Of a stretch of DNA of 36,239 bases, positions 1-7,781 are shown one piece after another. The notes below the pieces were generated by a model that was not told the DNA's origin, made no database searches, and saw only the letters and a program-made list of their open reading frames with translations. The first letter of the stretch is position 1. Each line of letters begins with the position of its first letter. Both the position numbers and the translations under genes were made by a program. The stretch is from Candidatus Rokuibacteriota bacterium (GTDB lineage: Bacteria; Methylomirabilota; Methylomirabilia; Rokubacteriales; CSP1-6): positions 1 to 36,239 of the forward strand of contig QHSO01000038.1 in NCBI GenBank assembly GCA_003220475.1, in the 5' to 3' direction.

Positions 1-245
1 CGTCGGCCGGGCTGCTCGTGTTCCTGATGTCCTGGAACGAGCTGCTCTTCGCCTACACCTTCACGGCCAGCGAGGCCAGCCGCACGGTGCCCGTGGCGCT
101 CGCGCTGTTCCCGGGCGTCTACGAGGTGCCGTGGGGCGACATCGCCGCTGCCTCGATGCTCGCGAGCCTGCCGCCGATCCTCATCGTGGCCGGCCTGCAG
201 CGCTGGCTCGTCCGCGGCCTCACCGCCGGCGCGCTGCGCGACTGA
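1..245 (+). CDS. Sugar-type ABC transporter permease, C-terminal fragment (MalG-like)
   Basis: The reading frame is open from the left edge and stops with TGA at 243-245, so only the last ~80 residues are present. They include a SWNELLFA motif, which resembles the segment following the EAA loop in MalG/UgpE-type inner-membrane permeases, then a TVPVALALF stretch, a final hydrophobic helix and a short tail ending GALRD, like the AGALKG tail of the family. It would form the membrane channel of a carbohydrate or glycerol-phosphate importer with a partner permease and ATPase lying outside the window. The substrate cannot be told from this fragment. The next gene begins 1 bp after the stop, suggesting cotranscription. 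Confidence 0.85.
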   Translation, partial: SAGLLVFLMSWNELLFAYTFTASEASRTVPVALALFPGVYEVPWGDIAAASMLASLPPILIVAGLQRWLVRGLTAGALRD

Positions 246-246
246 C

Positions 247-903
247 GTGCGACGGCGCGTCGCGGTGACCGTCGCGGCTCTGCTCTGCGTGGCCGCGCGC
301 CTGCACGCCCAGGCGCCGCGGGTCGTCGAGGACTGGAGCGAGCAGCCGGCCGCGGGCCGGCTGCCCGCGAAGTGGTCGTTCTACGCTCGAGAGCCGAACC
401 TCACGTACCCGCCCGCGATCGTCGTGAACGACGGCCGCCGCGCGCTCTGGCTGAAGACCGAGCGCTACAGCGTGAGGCTGGCCCGGGCGATCGATCTCGA
501 CGTGCAGCACGCGCCGACGCTGACGTGGGAGTGGAAGGCGGTGACCCTGCCGGAGCAGGGCGACATTCGTGGCGAGATCAGCGACCAGGTCGCGCGGATC
601 GTGCTGTTCTTCCCGCCGCGCTACCGTCCCCGGATGCTGGGCTACGTCTGGGACACACGCGCGCCGGTCGGCACCGAGACTCACACGCAGCAGATGATGC
701 TCGAGCGCTGGCTCGTCGTCGTCCGCTCGGGCCCCGCGGAGGTCGGCCAGTGGATCCGCGAGAGCCGCAACGTCGAGCGCGACTACGCGCGGCTCTTCGG
801 CACGGCGCCGCCCGCCCTCATGGGCGTCGGCGTCGAGAGCCATTCGGAAGACGCCCGGCACGCCAGCGAGGTCTTCATCGGGCCGATCACGCTGAGCCGC
901 TGA
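247..903 (+). CDS. Exported DUF3047 family protein
   Basis: This is a 218-residue protein from a GTG start 1 bp after the permease stop. The first ~22 residues (two arginines, hydrophobic core, then LHAQ|A) look like a Sec signal peptide, so the protein is probably periplasmic. The body matches my recollection of DUF3047: a WSFYARE segment, an ISDQVARIVLFFP strand, a YVWD motif and a conserved end with SHSEDARHASEVFIGPI. The family has no established function; it has a beta-rich look and may bind a ligand. The close spacing suggests cotranscription with the upstream ABC genes, but not a role in transport. Confidence 0.75.
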   Translation: MRRRVAVTVAALLCVAARLHAQAPRVVEDWSEQPAAGRLPAKWSFYAREPNLTYPPAIVVNDGRRALWLKTERYSVRLARAIDLDVQHAPTLTWEWKAVTLPEQGDIRGEISDQVARIVLFFPPRYRPRMLGYVWDTRAPVGTETHTQQMMLERWLVVVRSGPAEVGQWIRESRNVERDYARLFGTAPPALMGVGVESHSEDARHASEVFIGPITLSR

Positions 904-909
904 CCGACC

Positions 910-2337
910 TCAGCACGCCGGCCGGCTCAGGACTGCGCCATCGATCTTGCGCTTCACCAGCTGGCCGTCGCGCGTGTCGCCGTGCAGCCGGCCGTTCTCC
1001 ACGATGACCTTGCCGCGCAGGAGCGTCGTGACCGGCCAGCCGCGCACGTCCCAGCCCTCCCACGGGCTGTAGTCGCTGACGTGGAAGTCGTCCTTCGTCA
1101 ACGTTCGACTGATGGCCGGGTCGATCAGCACGACGTCGGCGTCGCTGCCGGGCGCCAGCGCGCCCTTGCCCGGATAGAGACCGAGGATCCGCGCGGCGTT
1201 GGACGAGGTCACCTGCACGAAGCGCTCGAGCGACATCTTCCGCTTCACCACGCCCTCGGTGTAGACGATGCCCATGCGCGCCTCGGCGCCCAGGTTGCCG
1301 CCCGTCACGTCCTCGATCGTTTTGCCGCGCAGCTTGAGCGCGAGCGTGGTCGGGTACTCGTCGGTGGCCGTGGTCGACACCGCGTCGTTGAGCAGGCCGT
1401 CCCAGAGCGCGGCCTGGTCCTCCGGATACTTCAGCGACGGATAGGTGTGGTAGCAGAACCCGCGCGGCGAGCGGTAGTCGTCGGCCGTGAAACACGTGTA
1501 GTGGTGCAGCGTCTCGGCGTAGATCGGCCGGCCCAGCCCGCGCGCCTCGGCCACCGCCTCCACGCCCTCACGGGCGGAGGTGTGCACGAAGTAGATGGCG
1601 GCGTCCATGATCGCCGCGAGATTGATCGCGCGCCGGAACGACAGCATCTCGGAGACCTTGTTGTGCACGAGCGGCAGGTTGGCGCCGTCCATGCGGCCTT
1701 CCTCGCGGAAGCGCTCGTACATGAACTGCACGACGTCGTGGTCCTCGGCGTGCACGACCATGATCCCGCCGCGGGGCGCGACCTTCTCCATCGCGTACTG
1801 CAGACGACCGAAGTCGAGTCGGTTCGAGGGGCGCTTCGGATGCGGCGGCAGCACGTCGGTGGTGAAGACCTTGAACGACGGAAAGCCCTGCTGGATCGCC
1901 TCCGGGATGGCGTCGAACGTCTTGAGCGGCAGCGGGCCCGCCAGCGTGATGTGGAACGTGTAATCGGTGTACGAGTTGCCCTTCCAGCGCGCGGCGCGCC
2001 GCTCGACCACGGACGGCAGATCGTCGCCCGGCCGCACGAACGCGAAATCGACGTGGGTCGTCGTGCCACCGAACGCCATGCCGCGCGAGTCGTCTTCGGG
2101 ACCCAGCGTCTGCAGATCGTCGTCGGGATGCATCTGGATCCGATGCGCCAGGTGCGTGTGGGGTTCCACGCCGCCCGGCACGACGACCTTGCCCGCCGCG
2201 TCGATCACGCGCGTCGCCTCGCGGAACGTGCCCGGCGCCGCCACCGCGGCGATCTTGCCGTCCTGGACCGCGATCTCCCACGCCCCTGCGCCCTGCGGCG
2301 TCACCACCTGGCCGTTGCGGATCAGCAGCTCGAGCAT
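910..2337 (-). CDS. D-hydantoinase / dihydropyrimidinase
   Basis: A 475-residue cyclic amidohydrolase that would open the ring of hydantoins or dihydropyrimidines to N-carbamoyl amino acids in the cytoplasm. The binuclear metal site is complete in the translation: H60-x-H62 (EPHTHLAH), K156 for the carbamylated lysine (PSFKVF), H196 (VVHAEDHD), H252 (VHTSAREG) and D326 (TATDEYP). Length is usual for the family. The ATG at 2337 is supported by an AAGGAGGG Shine-Dalgarno 4-5 nt upstream. The Asp context is TDEYPTT rather than the common TDHCPF, so substrate range may differ. No carbamoylase lies next to it; the deacylase at 21757 is the nearest enzyme of related logic. Confidence 0.93.
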   Translation of the reverse strand: MLELLIRNGQVVTPQGAGAWEIAVQDGKIAAVAAPGTFREATRVIDAAGKVVVPGGVEPHTHLAHRIQMHPDDDLQTLGPEDDSRGMAFGGTTTHVDFAFVRPGDDLPSVVERRAARWKGNSYTDYTFHITLAGPLPLKTFDAIPEAIQQGFPSFKVFTTDVLPPHPKRPSNRLDFGRLQYAMEKVAPRGGIMVVHAEDHDVVQFMYERFREEGRMDGANLPLVHNKVSEMLSFRRAINLAAIMDAAIYFVHTSAREGVEAVAEARGLGRPIYAETLHHYTCFTADDYRSPRGFCYHTYPSLKYPEDQAALWDGLLNDAVSTTATDEYPTTLALKLRGKTIEDVTGGNLGAEARMGIVYTEGVVKRKMSLERFVQVTSSNAARILGLYPGKGALAPGSDADVVLIDPAISRTLTKDDFHVSDYSPWEGWDVRGWPVTTLLRGKVIVENGRLHGDTRDGQLVKRKIDGAVLSRPAC

Positions 2338-2366
2338 CGCGCCCTCCTTGGTGGGCTGGGAGGGTA

Positions 2367-3074
2367 TCAGGTCGCGAGCAAGGTTTCGAGCCGCTGAGCG
2401 AGCGCGGGCCCCGTGCCACGTTCCTCGTGCTTGAAGAACACGAACGCGTCGCCCCAGCCGGCCCCGACCGTGCGGATCGTCTTCACCCATGCCCCAAGCC
2501 GCGCGTCGGTGTAATCGACGGCGCGCAGGCGGAAATACCCCCAGTCCGCAGTGGCGAGGGCGGGCGTGGTCGCGTCCTCGTCCTCGACGATGGCGAGCGC
2601 GGCGTTGCGCGCGCGCAGCCGCTCGTACACGTCGTCGGCGAACCACGACTCGTGTCGGAACTCCCAGGCCATGCGGAGATCCGGCGGCACCATATAAAGG
2701 ACGTCGCCGAGGCGGCCCACATCCTTTTTGAAGTTGGGCGGCAGCTGGAAGAGCAAGGGGCCCAGCCGGGCGCCGAGCCCCCGCGCGACGTCGCCGAAGG
2801 CGCGCACCGTCTCGTCGACGTCGCGCAGGCGCGCGAAGTGCGTGATGCGCTGTGGAGCCTTGAGCACGAACGTGAAGGCCGGCGGCACGGCGGCCGCCCA
2901 GCCCGCGACGACCTTGGGCGTCGGCATGCGGTAGAACGTCGCATTGACCTCGACCGTGCTGAATCGCTCGGCGTAGTACGGCAGCATCGCCGCCGGCTTG
3001 AGGTCGTCGGGGTAGAACGAGCCTTTCCACTCGGTGTAGTTCCAGCCCGACGTTCCGACGCGCACGCGCGTCAC
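2367..3074 (-). CDS. DUF72 (YecE-like) protein
   Basis: A 235-residue protein of the DUF72/YecE family. It opens with the family signature RVGTSGWNYTEWKGSFYP and continues with the VEVNATFYRMP, PLLFQLPPNFKK and EFRHESWF motifs typical of these TIM-barrel proteins. Function is not established; structural similarity to xylose-isomerase-like barrels has led to suggestions of a nuclease or sugar enzyme. The GTG start at 3074 overlaps the TGA of the upstream MFS gene by 4 bp (GTGA on the minus strand), which decides the start and implies translational coupling. Family membership is strong; role unknown. Confidence 0.9.
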   Translation of the reverse strand: MTRVRVGTSGWNYTEWKGSFYPDDLKPAAMLPYYAERFSTVEVNATFYRMPTPKVVAGWAAAVPPAFTFVLKAPQRITHFARLRDVDETVRAFGDVARGLGARLGPLLFQLPPNFKKDVGRLGDVLYMVPPDLRMAWEFRHESWFADDVYERLRARNAALAIVEDEDATTPALATADWGYFRLRAVDYTDARLGAWVKTIRTVGAGWGDAFVFFKHEERGTGPALAQRLETLLAT

Positions 3075-4333
3075 GTCGCCGATCCTCCCTCCGGTCGCGT
3101 CGCGAGCGGCGATCCGCGATCGCGAGCGTGCCACCACGCAAGCAAGGCGAGCACCGAGATCAGCCCGCCGCCACCGGAGACGAGGAGCGCCGCCTTCACG
3201 CCCGCCGCCTCCGCCACTGAGCCCATCAGGAACGCACCGAACGGCGTCACGCCCGCGAACATCAGGGTGTGCAGGCTCATCACCCGTCCCCGAAGCTCGT
3301 CCGGCACTGTCAGTTGCACGGTCGAGTTCGAGCCCGCCATGAACAGGATGCCGCAGAATCCCATCAGCAGGAGCAGCGGCACCACGACCCGCTCGGTATG
3401 CACGGCGGCGAGCGCGGCCGTTCCCGCGGCCTGCAGCAGGGCCGGCGTCGCCAGCGCCGCCACCGGCGGCCGCTCCCGCCCGAGCGCGGCCAGCGCGACC
3501 GCGCCGCCCAGGGCGCCGATCCCGAGCATCGCCATCATCAGGCCGAACCCCTCGGCGCCATGACCGAGCACGTCGCGGACGTAGAGCGGAATCAGCACGT
3601 TGTAGTTGAAGAGAAAGCCGCTCACCGCGAGCACCATGGCCATGGTCAGCGCCACGCGCGGCGTGCTCACGGCGAAGCGCACGCCCTCGCGGATGTCGTG
3701 GGCCATCGACCGACCCGACGCGGCGCGCGGCCGCCCCTGCGCGCCCACGGCGAACAGCGCCACGATGACCGGCACGAACGAGGCCGCGTTGAGATAGAAC
3801 GCGACCGCTGTGCCCCAGCGCGCGATGGCGAGGCCCGCCAGCGCTGGGCCCACGATGCGCGCGGCGTTGAACATCGCCGAGTTCAGCGCGATGGCGTTCA
3901 TGAGGTCGTCGCGACCGACCATCTCGACGATGAACGCCTGGCGCGTGGGCATGTCCACCGTGTTGGCGATGCCATAAACCAGCGCGAGCAGCGCCACGTG
4001 CCAGTACTGGACGTGGCCAAAGTGCACGAGCAGCGCCAGCGCGAGCGCCTGGATGAATAGCACGCTCTGGCTCACCAGCAGCAGGCGGCGTTTGCGAAGG
4101 CGGTCGGCGAGCGCGCCCGCGAAGAACGCCAGCACGAGCATCGGCGCGAACTGCAGCGCGCTCACGAGCCCGAGACGGAACGGGGAGTTGGTCAGCTCGA
4201 GCACCAGCCACGATTGCGCGACCGACTGCATCCACGTGCCGACGAGCGAGATGAGCTGGCCCGCGAAGAAGAGGCGGAAATCGCGATGACGGAACGCGCG
4301 CACGGCGGCCGGCAGCCGCGTGTCGGACGGCAC
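3071..4333 (-). CDS. MFS transporter, MFS_3 / enterobactin-exporter-like
   Basis: A 420-residue inner-membrane protein with about 12 hydrophobic segments. The N-terminus (AFRHRDFRLFFAGQLISLVGTWMQSVAQSWLV) is characteristic of the MFS_3 group related to EntS and other drug or siderophore exporters. The loop 2-3 motif GALADRLRKRRLL is the MFS motif A (GxLaDrxGrkxxl). A second motif A-like region, DELRGRVMSLHTLMF, is present in the second half. It likely exports a small molecule by proton antiport; the substrate is unknown. The GTG start at 4333 gives the typical N-terminus. It is coupled to the downstream DUF72 gene by a GTGA overlap. Confidence 0.9.
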   Translation of the reverse strand: MPSDTRLPAAVRAFRHRDFRLFFAGQLISLVGTWMQSVAQSWLVLELTNSPFRLGLVSALQFAPMLVLAFFAGALADRLRKRRLLLVSQSVLFIQALALALLVHFGHVQYWHVALLALVYGIANTVDMPTRQAFIVEMVGRDDLMNAIALNSAMFNAARIVGPALAGLAIARWGTAVAFYLNAASFVPVIVALFAVGAQGRPRAASGRSMAHDIREGVRFAVSTPRVALTMAMVLAVSGFLFNYNVLIPLYVRDVLGHGAEGFGLMMAMLGIGALGGAVALAALGRERPPVAALATPALLQAAGTAALAAVHTERVVVPLLLLMGFCGILFMAGSNSTVQLTVPDELRGRVMSLHTLMFAGVTPFGAFLMGSVAEAAGVKAALLVSGGGGLISVLALLAWWHARDRGSPLATRPEGGSAT

Positions 4334-4349
4334 GCGGGTAGTTTATTAC

Positions 4350-4385
4350 TTGGGGGGCCTCGACATGGCCCCCCAAACCCCCCAA
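4350..4385 (-). repeat. Perfect GC hairpin with an additional CCCCCCAA copy, between acetyltransferase and MFS genes
   Basis: TTGGGGGGCC at 4350-4359 and GGCCCCCCAA at 4367-4376 form a perfect 10-bp inverted repeat around the 7-nt loop TCGACAT. A second CCCCCCAA follows at 4378-4385, so the G-rich arm has two possible partners. It lies in the 90-bp gap between the acetyltransferase stop and the MFS start, both on the minus strand. Neither strand has a clear T tract, so it is not a textbook intrinsic terminator. It may stop or stabilise the acetyltransferase transcript, or be a dispersed repeat of this genome. Confidence 0.6.
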
Positions 4386-4423
4386 CGTTCGGAGCGCCCC
4401 GGGAAACCTCGCGCACCTCGCTA

Positions 4424-4906
4424 TCAGAGCATGCGCTGGAGCGTGAGGACGTCGAGCCAGCGGCCGAGCTTGAGGGCCGCCTCGCGCTCGCGGCCGACGC
4501 GGCCGAAGCCGTGACGCTCGTGCAGCCGCAGCGACGCCTCGTTGTCCGCGATGATGCGCGCGATCATCGAGTGATGATCGCGCGCGCGCGCGTGCTCGAT
4601 CAGCGCGTCGAGGATGAGGCCACCGACGCCCTTGCCGCGCCAGCCGGCCTTCACGTAGACGGAGTCCTCCACCGTGCGCGCGTAGGACGGCTTGGGGCGA
4701 TAGGGCGCCAGCGCGCCGAAGCCGAGGATCTCGTCGCCCACCGCGGCGACGAGCGCCGGGTACGCATCGCCGTGGACGGCAAGCCACGCCTGCTGTGCCT
4801 GCGCGCTGCGCGGCTCGGTGTCGGTGGTGGCGGTGGTTCCGATCGCCTCGAGGTTCCAGATGGCCGCGATCTGCGGGTTGTCGGTCTCGCGCGCTGCACG
4901 AATCAC
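4424..4906 (-). CDS. GNAT N-acetyltransferase, phosphinothricin acetyltransferase-like
   Basis: A 160-residue GNAT enzyme that would transfer acetyl from acetyl-CoA to an amine. It begins VIRAARETDNPQIAAIWN and has the phosphinothricin-acetyltransferase arrangement: GFGALAPYRPKPSYARTVEDSVYV, then the acetyl-CoA pyrophosphate loop GWRGKGVGG, then ARIIADNEASLRLHERHGF. I chose the GTG at 4906 because it forms a GTGA overlap with the stop of the small upstream gene; an in-frame ATG at 4978 would overlap that gene by 76 bp. The physiological substrate could be an amino acid analogue such as methionine sulfoximine, as for MddA/YncA relatives, but this cannot be read from the sequence. Confidence 0.9.
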   Translation of the reverse strand: MIRAARETDNPQIAAIWNLEAIGTTATTDTEPRSAQAQQAWLAVHGDAYPALVAAVGDEILGFGALAPYRPKPSYARTVEDSVYVKAGWRGKGVGGLILDALIEHARARDHHSMIARIIADNEASLRLHERHGFGRVGREREAALKLGRWLDVLTLQRML

Positions 4907-5097
4907 GACGGCACCCGCTGCGGCGCGGGCTCGCCTTGCAATCGCCGGCCGAGCGCGACGAGCACGCCACCGAGCCACCGACGGATCGCTGGCCGCGCGG
5001 TGAGGGAGGCCACGAGGGCGCGACGCGCCGCCGCCTCGCGGGCGTGGGCCAGCCGTTCGTTCGCCAGGAACAGCAGCGCGTAGTCGCTCGTTTCCAT
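4903..5097 (-). CDS. Small hypothetical protein, 64 aa
   Basis: A 64-residue protein with no family I recognise. It is supported by a GGAGG Shine-Dalgarno 5 nt before the ATG at 5097 and by the GTGA overlap of its stop with the acetyltransferase start. The sequence is Ala/Arg-rich and probably helical: an acidic start (METSDYALLFLANERLAHARE), a basic amphipathic middle, and a hydrophobic-basic segment RRWLGGVLVALGRRL that could lie on the membrane face. It is the first gene of the minus-strand run and is divergent from the LysR gene, so it may be regulated by it. Confidence 0.65.
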   Translation of the reverse strand: METSDYALLFLANERLAHAREAAARRALVASLTARPAIRRWLGGVLVALGRRLQGEPAPQRVPS

Positions 5098-5197
5098 GCC
5101 GGCCTCCGTTCGCGTCTATCCTGGCGCGTCGTGACAGATCAGGGAAATCAATTGTTTTTATTCAGATCATCAATTACGCTTTCGACCGCTCCCGACC
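5098..5197. promoter_or_regulatory. Divergent intergenic region with AT-rich core upstream of the LysR gene
   Basis: The 100 bp between the divergent small gene and the LysR gene contain the most AT-rich stretch nearby (about 5146-5176). Inside it AATTG at 5150-5154 and CAATT at 5171-5175 form an inverted repeat with 16-nt spacing, and the words AATCAATTG and CATCAATTA repeat the same core. LysR-type regulators commonly bind such interrupted dyads in the divergent region and autoregulate. A possible -35 TTGTTT (5152-5157) with a poor -10 (TACGCT, 5175-5180) faces the LysR gene. The operator assignment is inference. Confidence 0.45.
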
Positions 5198-6109
5198 ATG
5201 GACCTTGCCCTCGGCCCGTTGCGCACGCTGGAGGCGATCGCGCGGCACGGCTCGTTCTCGCGCGCCGCGCGCGAGCTGAACCTGACCCAGCCCGCCGTCA
5301 GCATGCAGGTGGCGCAGCTCGAGCGGCGGCTGGGGCTGCCGCTGCTCGAGCGCGTCGGCAAGCGCGCCTTTCCCACGCCGGCCGGCGAGGTCCTGCTGGC
5401 CCACGCCGCCCGCGCCTTTCGCGAGCTACAGGCGGGCGTGGAACACGTCCAGCAGCTGCGCGGCGTCGTGGCCGGACGCGTGCGCCTGGGAACGAGCGCG
5501 TCGATCAGCGTGTACCTGCTGCCGCGCGCGCTCGGACGCTTGCGCGCGCGCTTCCCGGCCATCGATCTGGTCGTCGTCACCGGCACTGCGTCCGACATCG
5601 CGCGCGGGCTCGTGGGCAACGACCTCGACGTGGGGCTCGTGAGTTTGCCCCTGCGCGACCGCGAGCTGACCGTGACGCCCTTCTACCGTGACGAGCTCGT
5701 GGCCATCGCGCCGCCGGCGCCGCGCTGGCGGCGGCACGGCGCCATCCGCGCGGCCGAGCTGGCCGAGCATCCGCTCATCCTCTTCGACCGCGGCAGCACG
5801 GTGCGCCGTGAGATCGATGCGTGGTTCGCGCGGGCACGCGTGAGCGCACGCGCGTCGATGGAGCTCAGCAACACGGAGGCGATGAAGAAGTTCGTGGAGG
5901 CGGGGCTCGGCCTCTCGGTGACCTCCGAGTTCTCCGTGAAGGCCGACGTTGCGGCGCGCCGGCTCGCCGCCATGCCGCTCGTACCGTCGCTCGTGCGGCA
6001 CATCGGCCTCGTCCGCCGCCGCGACAAACCCGTGGCACCGCCGCTCGCGGCGTTCCTCGACACGCTCGAGGATCTCCGCACGGCCCTGGCGCGGCGGCGT
6101 AGACTCTGA
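5198..6109 (+). CDS. LysR family transcriptional regulator (CysB/CbbR-like)
   Basis: A 303-residue LysR-type regulator. Residues ~1-60 are the winged helix-turn-helix: LRTLEAIARHGSFSRAARE, the recognition helix LTQPAVSMQVAQLER, and GLPLLERVGKRAFPTPAG. A linker helix and a two-lobed effector-binding domain follow, with the usual LPLRDRELTVTPFYRDELVAI and GLGLSVTSEFSV segments. The domain looks closest to the CbbR/CysB branch. It is divergent from the small-protein/acetyltransferase group and 4 bp upstream of a class II aldolase gene, either of which may be its target. The ATG at 5198 gives the normal N-terminus, although no strong Shine-Dalgarno precedes it. Confidence 0.93.
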   Translation: MDLALGPLRTLEAIARHGSFSRAARELNLTQPAVSMQVAQLERRLGLPLLERVGKRAFPTPAGEVLLAHAARAFRELQAGVEHVQQLRGVVAGRVRLGTSASISVYLLPRALGRLRARFPAIDLVVVTGTASDIARGLVGNDLDVGLVSLPLRDRELTVTPFYRDELVAIAPPAPRWRRHGAIRAAELAEHPLILFDRGSTVRREIDAWFARARVSARASMELSNTEAMKKFVEAGLGLSVTSEFSVKADVAARRLAAMPLVPSLVRHIGLVRRRDKPVAPPLAAFLDTLEDLRTALARRRRL

Positions 6110-6113
6110 GGCC

Positions 6114-6923
6114 GTGCCGTCCACGAGCCTCGGCCGCCGCGCGTTCCTCGGCGGCAGCATCGCCGCGCTGCTGGCGACGCGCGCCGCCGCGCAGACCGCG
6201 CCCGCGTCGGCGGGGCCGGTCGATCGCGCGCTCATCGACGACCTCGTCGCCGCCAACCGCATCCTCGCCGACCAGGGCGTGGTGGACGGCTACGGCCACG
6301 TGAGCCTGCGGCATCCCGCCGACCCGCAGCGCTATCTGATGTCCCGCTCGATCGCGCCGGAGCTGGTGACGGCGGGTGATGTGATGGAGTACGACCTCGA
6401 CTCCACGGCCGTCGACGCGCGCGGGCGCACGAGCTACCTCGAGCGCTTCATCCACGGTGAGATCTATCGCGTGCGGCCCGACGTCAAAGCGGTCGTGCAC
6501 AATCACTCGCCGTCGGTCATCCCGTTCGGCGTGAGCACCGCGCCGCTGCGGCCGCTCTATCACATGAGCGCCTTCCTCGGCGGCGGCGTGCCGGTGTTCG
6601 ACATCAAGGTCGCCGCGGGCCAGCCGACCGACATGCTCGTGCGCACGCCGGCGCTCGGTCGCGCGCTCGCGCAGACGCTGGGCGACCGTCCCGTCGCGCT
6701 CATGCGCGGGCACGGCGCGGTCGTCGTCGGCGACTCGCTGCCGCGTGTGGTGTTTCGCAGCGTCTACACCGAGGTCAACGCGCGACTGCAGGCCCAGGCG
6801 ATGGCGCTGGGCGGGCCGGTGACCTATCTCGACGACGAGGAGGCGCGGCGCGCCGACGCCTCGGTCGGTGGCACCGTGCCGCGGCCGTGGGAGCTGTGGA
6901 AAAAGAAGGCGCTCCCTAGGTAG
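6114..6923 (+). CDS. Tat-exported class II aldolase/adducin-family protein
   Basis: A 269-residue protein beginning at GTG 6114, 4 bp after the LysR stop. Residues ~7-27 form a twin-arginine signal (GRRAFLGGS, hydrophobic stretch, AAAQ). The mature part is a class II aldolase fold: a GYGHVSLRHP motif early, the zinc-binding HNHSPSV and a later GHGAVVVG, as in fuculose-phosphate aldolase and ribulose-5-phosphate 4-epimerase relatives. An exported member of this normally cytoplasmic family is unusual, and the tail WELWKKKALPR is basic. Substrate unknown. Its last 8 bp overlap the convergent hydroxylase gene. Confidence 0.88.
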   Translation: MPSTSLGRRAFLGGSIAALLATRAAAQTAPASAGPVDRALIDDLVAANRILADQGVVDGYGHVSLRHPADPQRYLMSRSIAPELVTAGDVMEYDLDSTAVDARGRTSYLERFIHGEIYRVRPDVKAVVHNHSPSVIPFGVSTAPLRPLYHMSAFLGGGVPVFDIKVAAGQPTDMLVRTPALGRALAQTLGDRPVALMRGHGAVVVGDSLPRVVFRSVYTEVNARLQAQAMALGGPVTYLDDEEARRADASVGGTVPRPWELWKKKALPR

Positions 6924-7719
6924 CGCGCGGCCACGTCGCAGGCTGACGCGTGAACGGCAGCGTCAGCAGCCTCACTGCGCCGAGCGGCGTGCGATACGCA
7001 GGCAACCCGATCACCAGCGGCGGCTCGGCCGATCGCGAGAGGCGCAGCGTGCGGTGCAGCCGATCCCACCACGAGAGCATCACCGACCAGTTGCTGTTGG
7101 TCTCGGCCTCGAGCGTCGAGTGGTGGATGCCGTGCATCCGCGGCGTCACGACGCACGAGGCGAGCGCGCGGTCGAGCCCGAGCGGCAGCCGCCAGTTGCT
7201 ATGGTGAAACGCCGTCGCCGTCTCGAACAGCACTTCGAACACGACGACGAGCGCCACCGGCGGTCCGATCACGGCTACCTGCGCCGCGCGCCAGCCGCAC
7301 GACAGCAGCAGCTCGCCCGCGTGAAAACGCAGCGCGGTCGAGACGTCGAGGTCGAGATCGGTGTGATGCACGAGGTGAAAGCGCCAGAGCAGCGGCACGC
7401 GGTGATTGAGGCGATGCCAGAGATACATGGTGTAGTCGAGCAACAACAGGCCGGCGATCCACGCGAGCGCCCTCGGCAATGCCACCCAGTGCAGGAGGCC
7501 GAATCCGCCGCGCTCGGCGCCGGCCGCGACCGCGAGCCCGACCGGCACCACGGCCAGCCGCACGACCAGCCCGGCGCTGACCGCCAGCACGACGTTGACG
7601 GCCAGGCGCTCGCCCCGCGGCCGAACGCGGCGGCGCAACGGCGCGCGCGTCTCGACGACGAAGAGGACGACCAGCACGATCACACCGCCGACGCCGACGA
7701 GCGCGTCGATACGGGTCAC
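6916..7719 (-). CDS. Sterol desaturase / fatty acid hydroxylase family membrane protein
   Basis: A 267-residue integral membrane di-iron enzyme of the fatty acid hydroxylase superfamily. The three histidine motifs are all present: HRLNH, HLVHH and HGIHH, with an additional FHHSNW. Several hydrophobic helices come first. It would hydroxylate or desaturate a lipid or related hydrophobic substrate using O2. The GTG at 7719 is preferred; an upstream in-frame GTG at 7761 would add 14 polar residues. The stop overlaps the convergent aldolase gene (6916-6923). The partner electron donor is not in the window. Confidence 0.9.
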   Translation of the reverse strand: MTRIDALVGVGGVIVLVVLFVVETRAPLRRRVRPRGERLAVNVVLAVSAGLVVRLAVVPVGLAVAAGAERGGFGLLHWVALPRALAWIAGLLLLDYTMYLWHRLNHRVPLLWRFHLVHHTDLDLDVSTALRFHAGELLLSCGWRAAQVAVIGPPVALVVVFEVLFETATAFHHSNWRLPLGLDRALASCVVTPRMHGIHHSTLEAETNSNWSVMLSWWDRLHRTLRLSRSAEPPLVIGLPAYRTPLGAVRLLTLPFTRQPATWPRAT

Positions 7720-7781
7720 GCGATCACTCGTCGCCGTGCGGGATCCCCGCGGTGGCCCCACGCTTGCACGAGCATCTTCTG

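Noticed and set aside
982-2397. A 471-codon open frame on the plus strand opposite the hydantoinase gene
   Set aside because: Arg/His-rich shadow of a clearly identified hydantoinase with complete metal ligands; no domain of its own.
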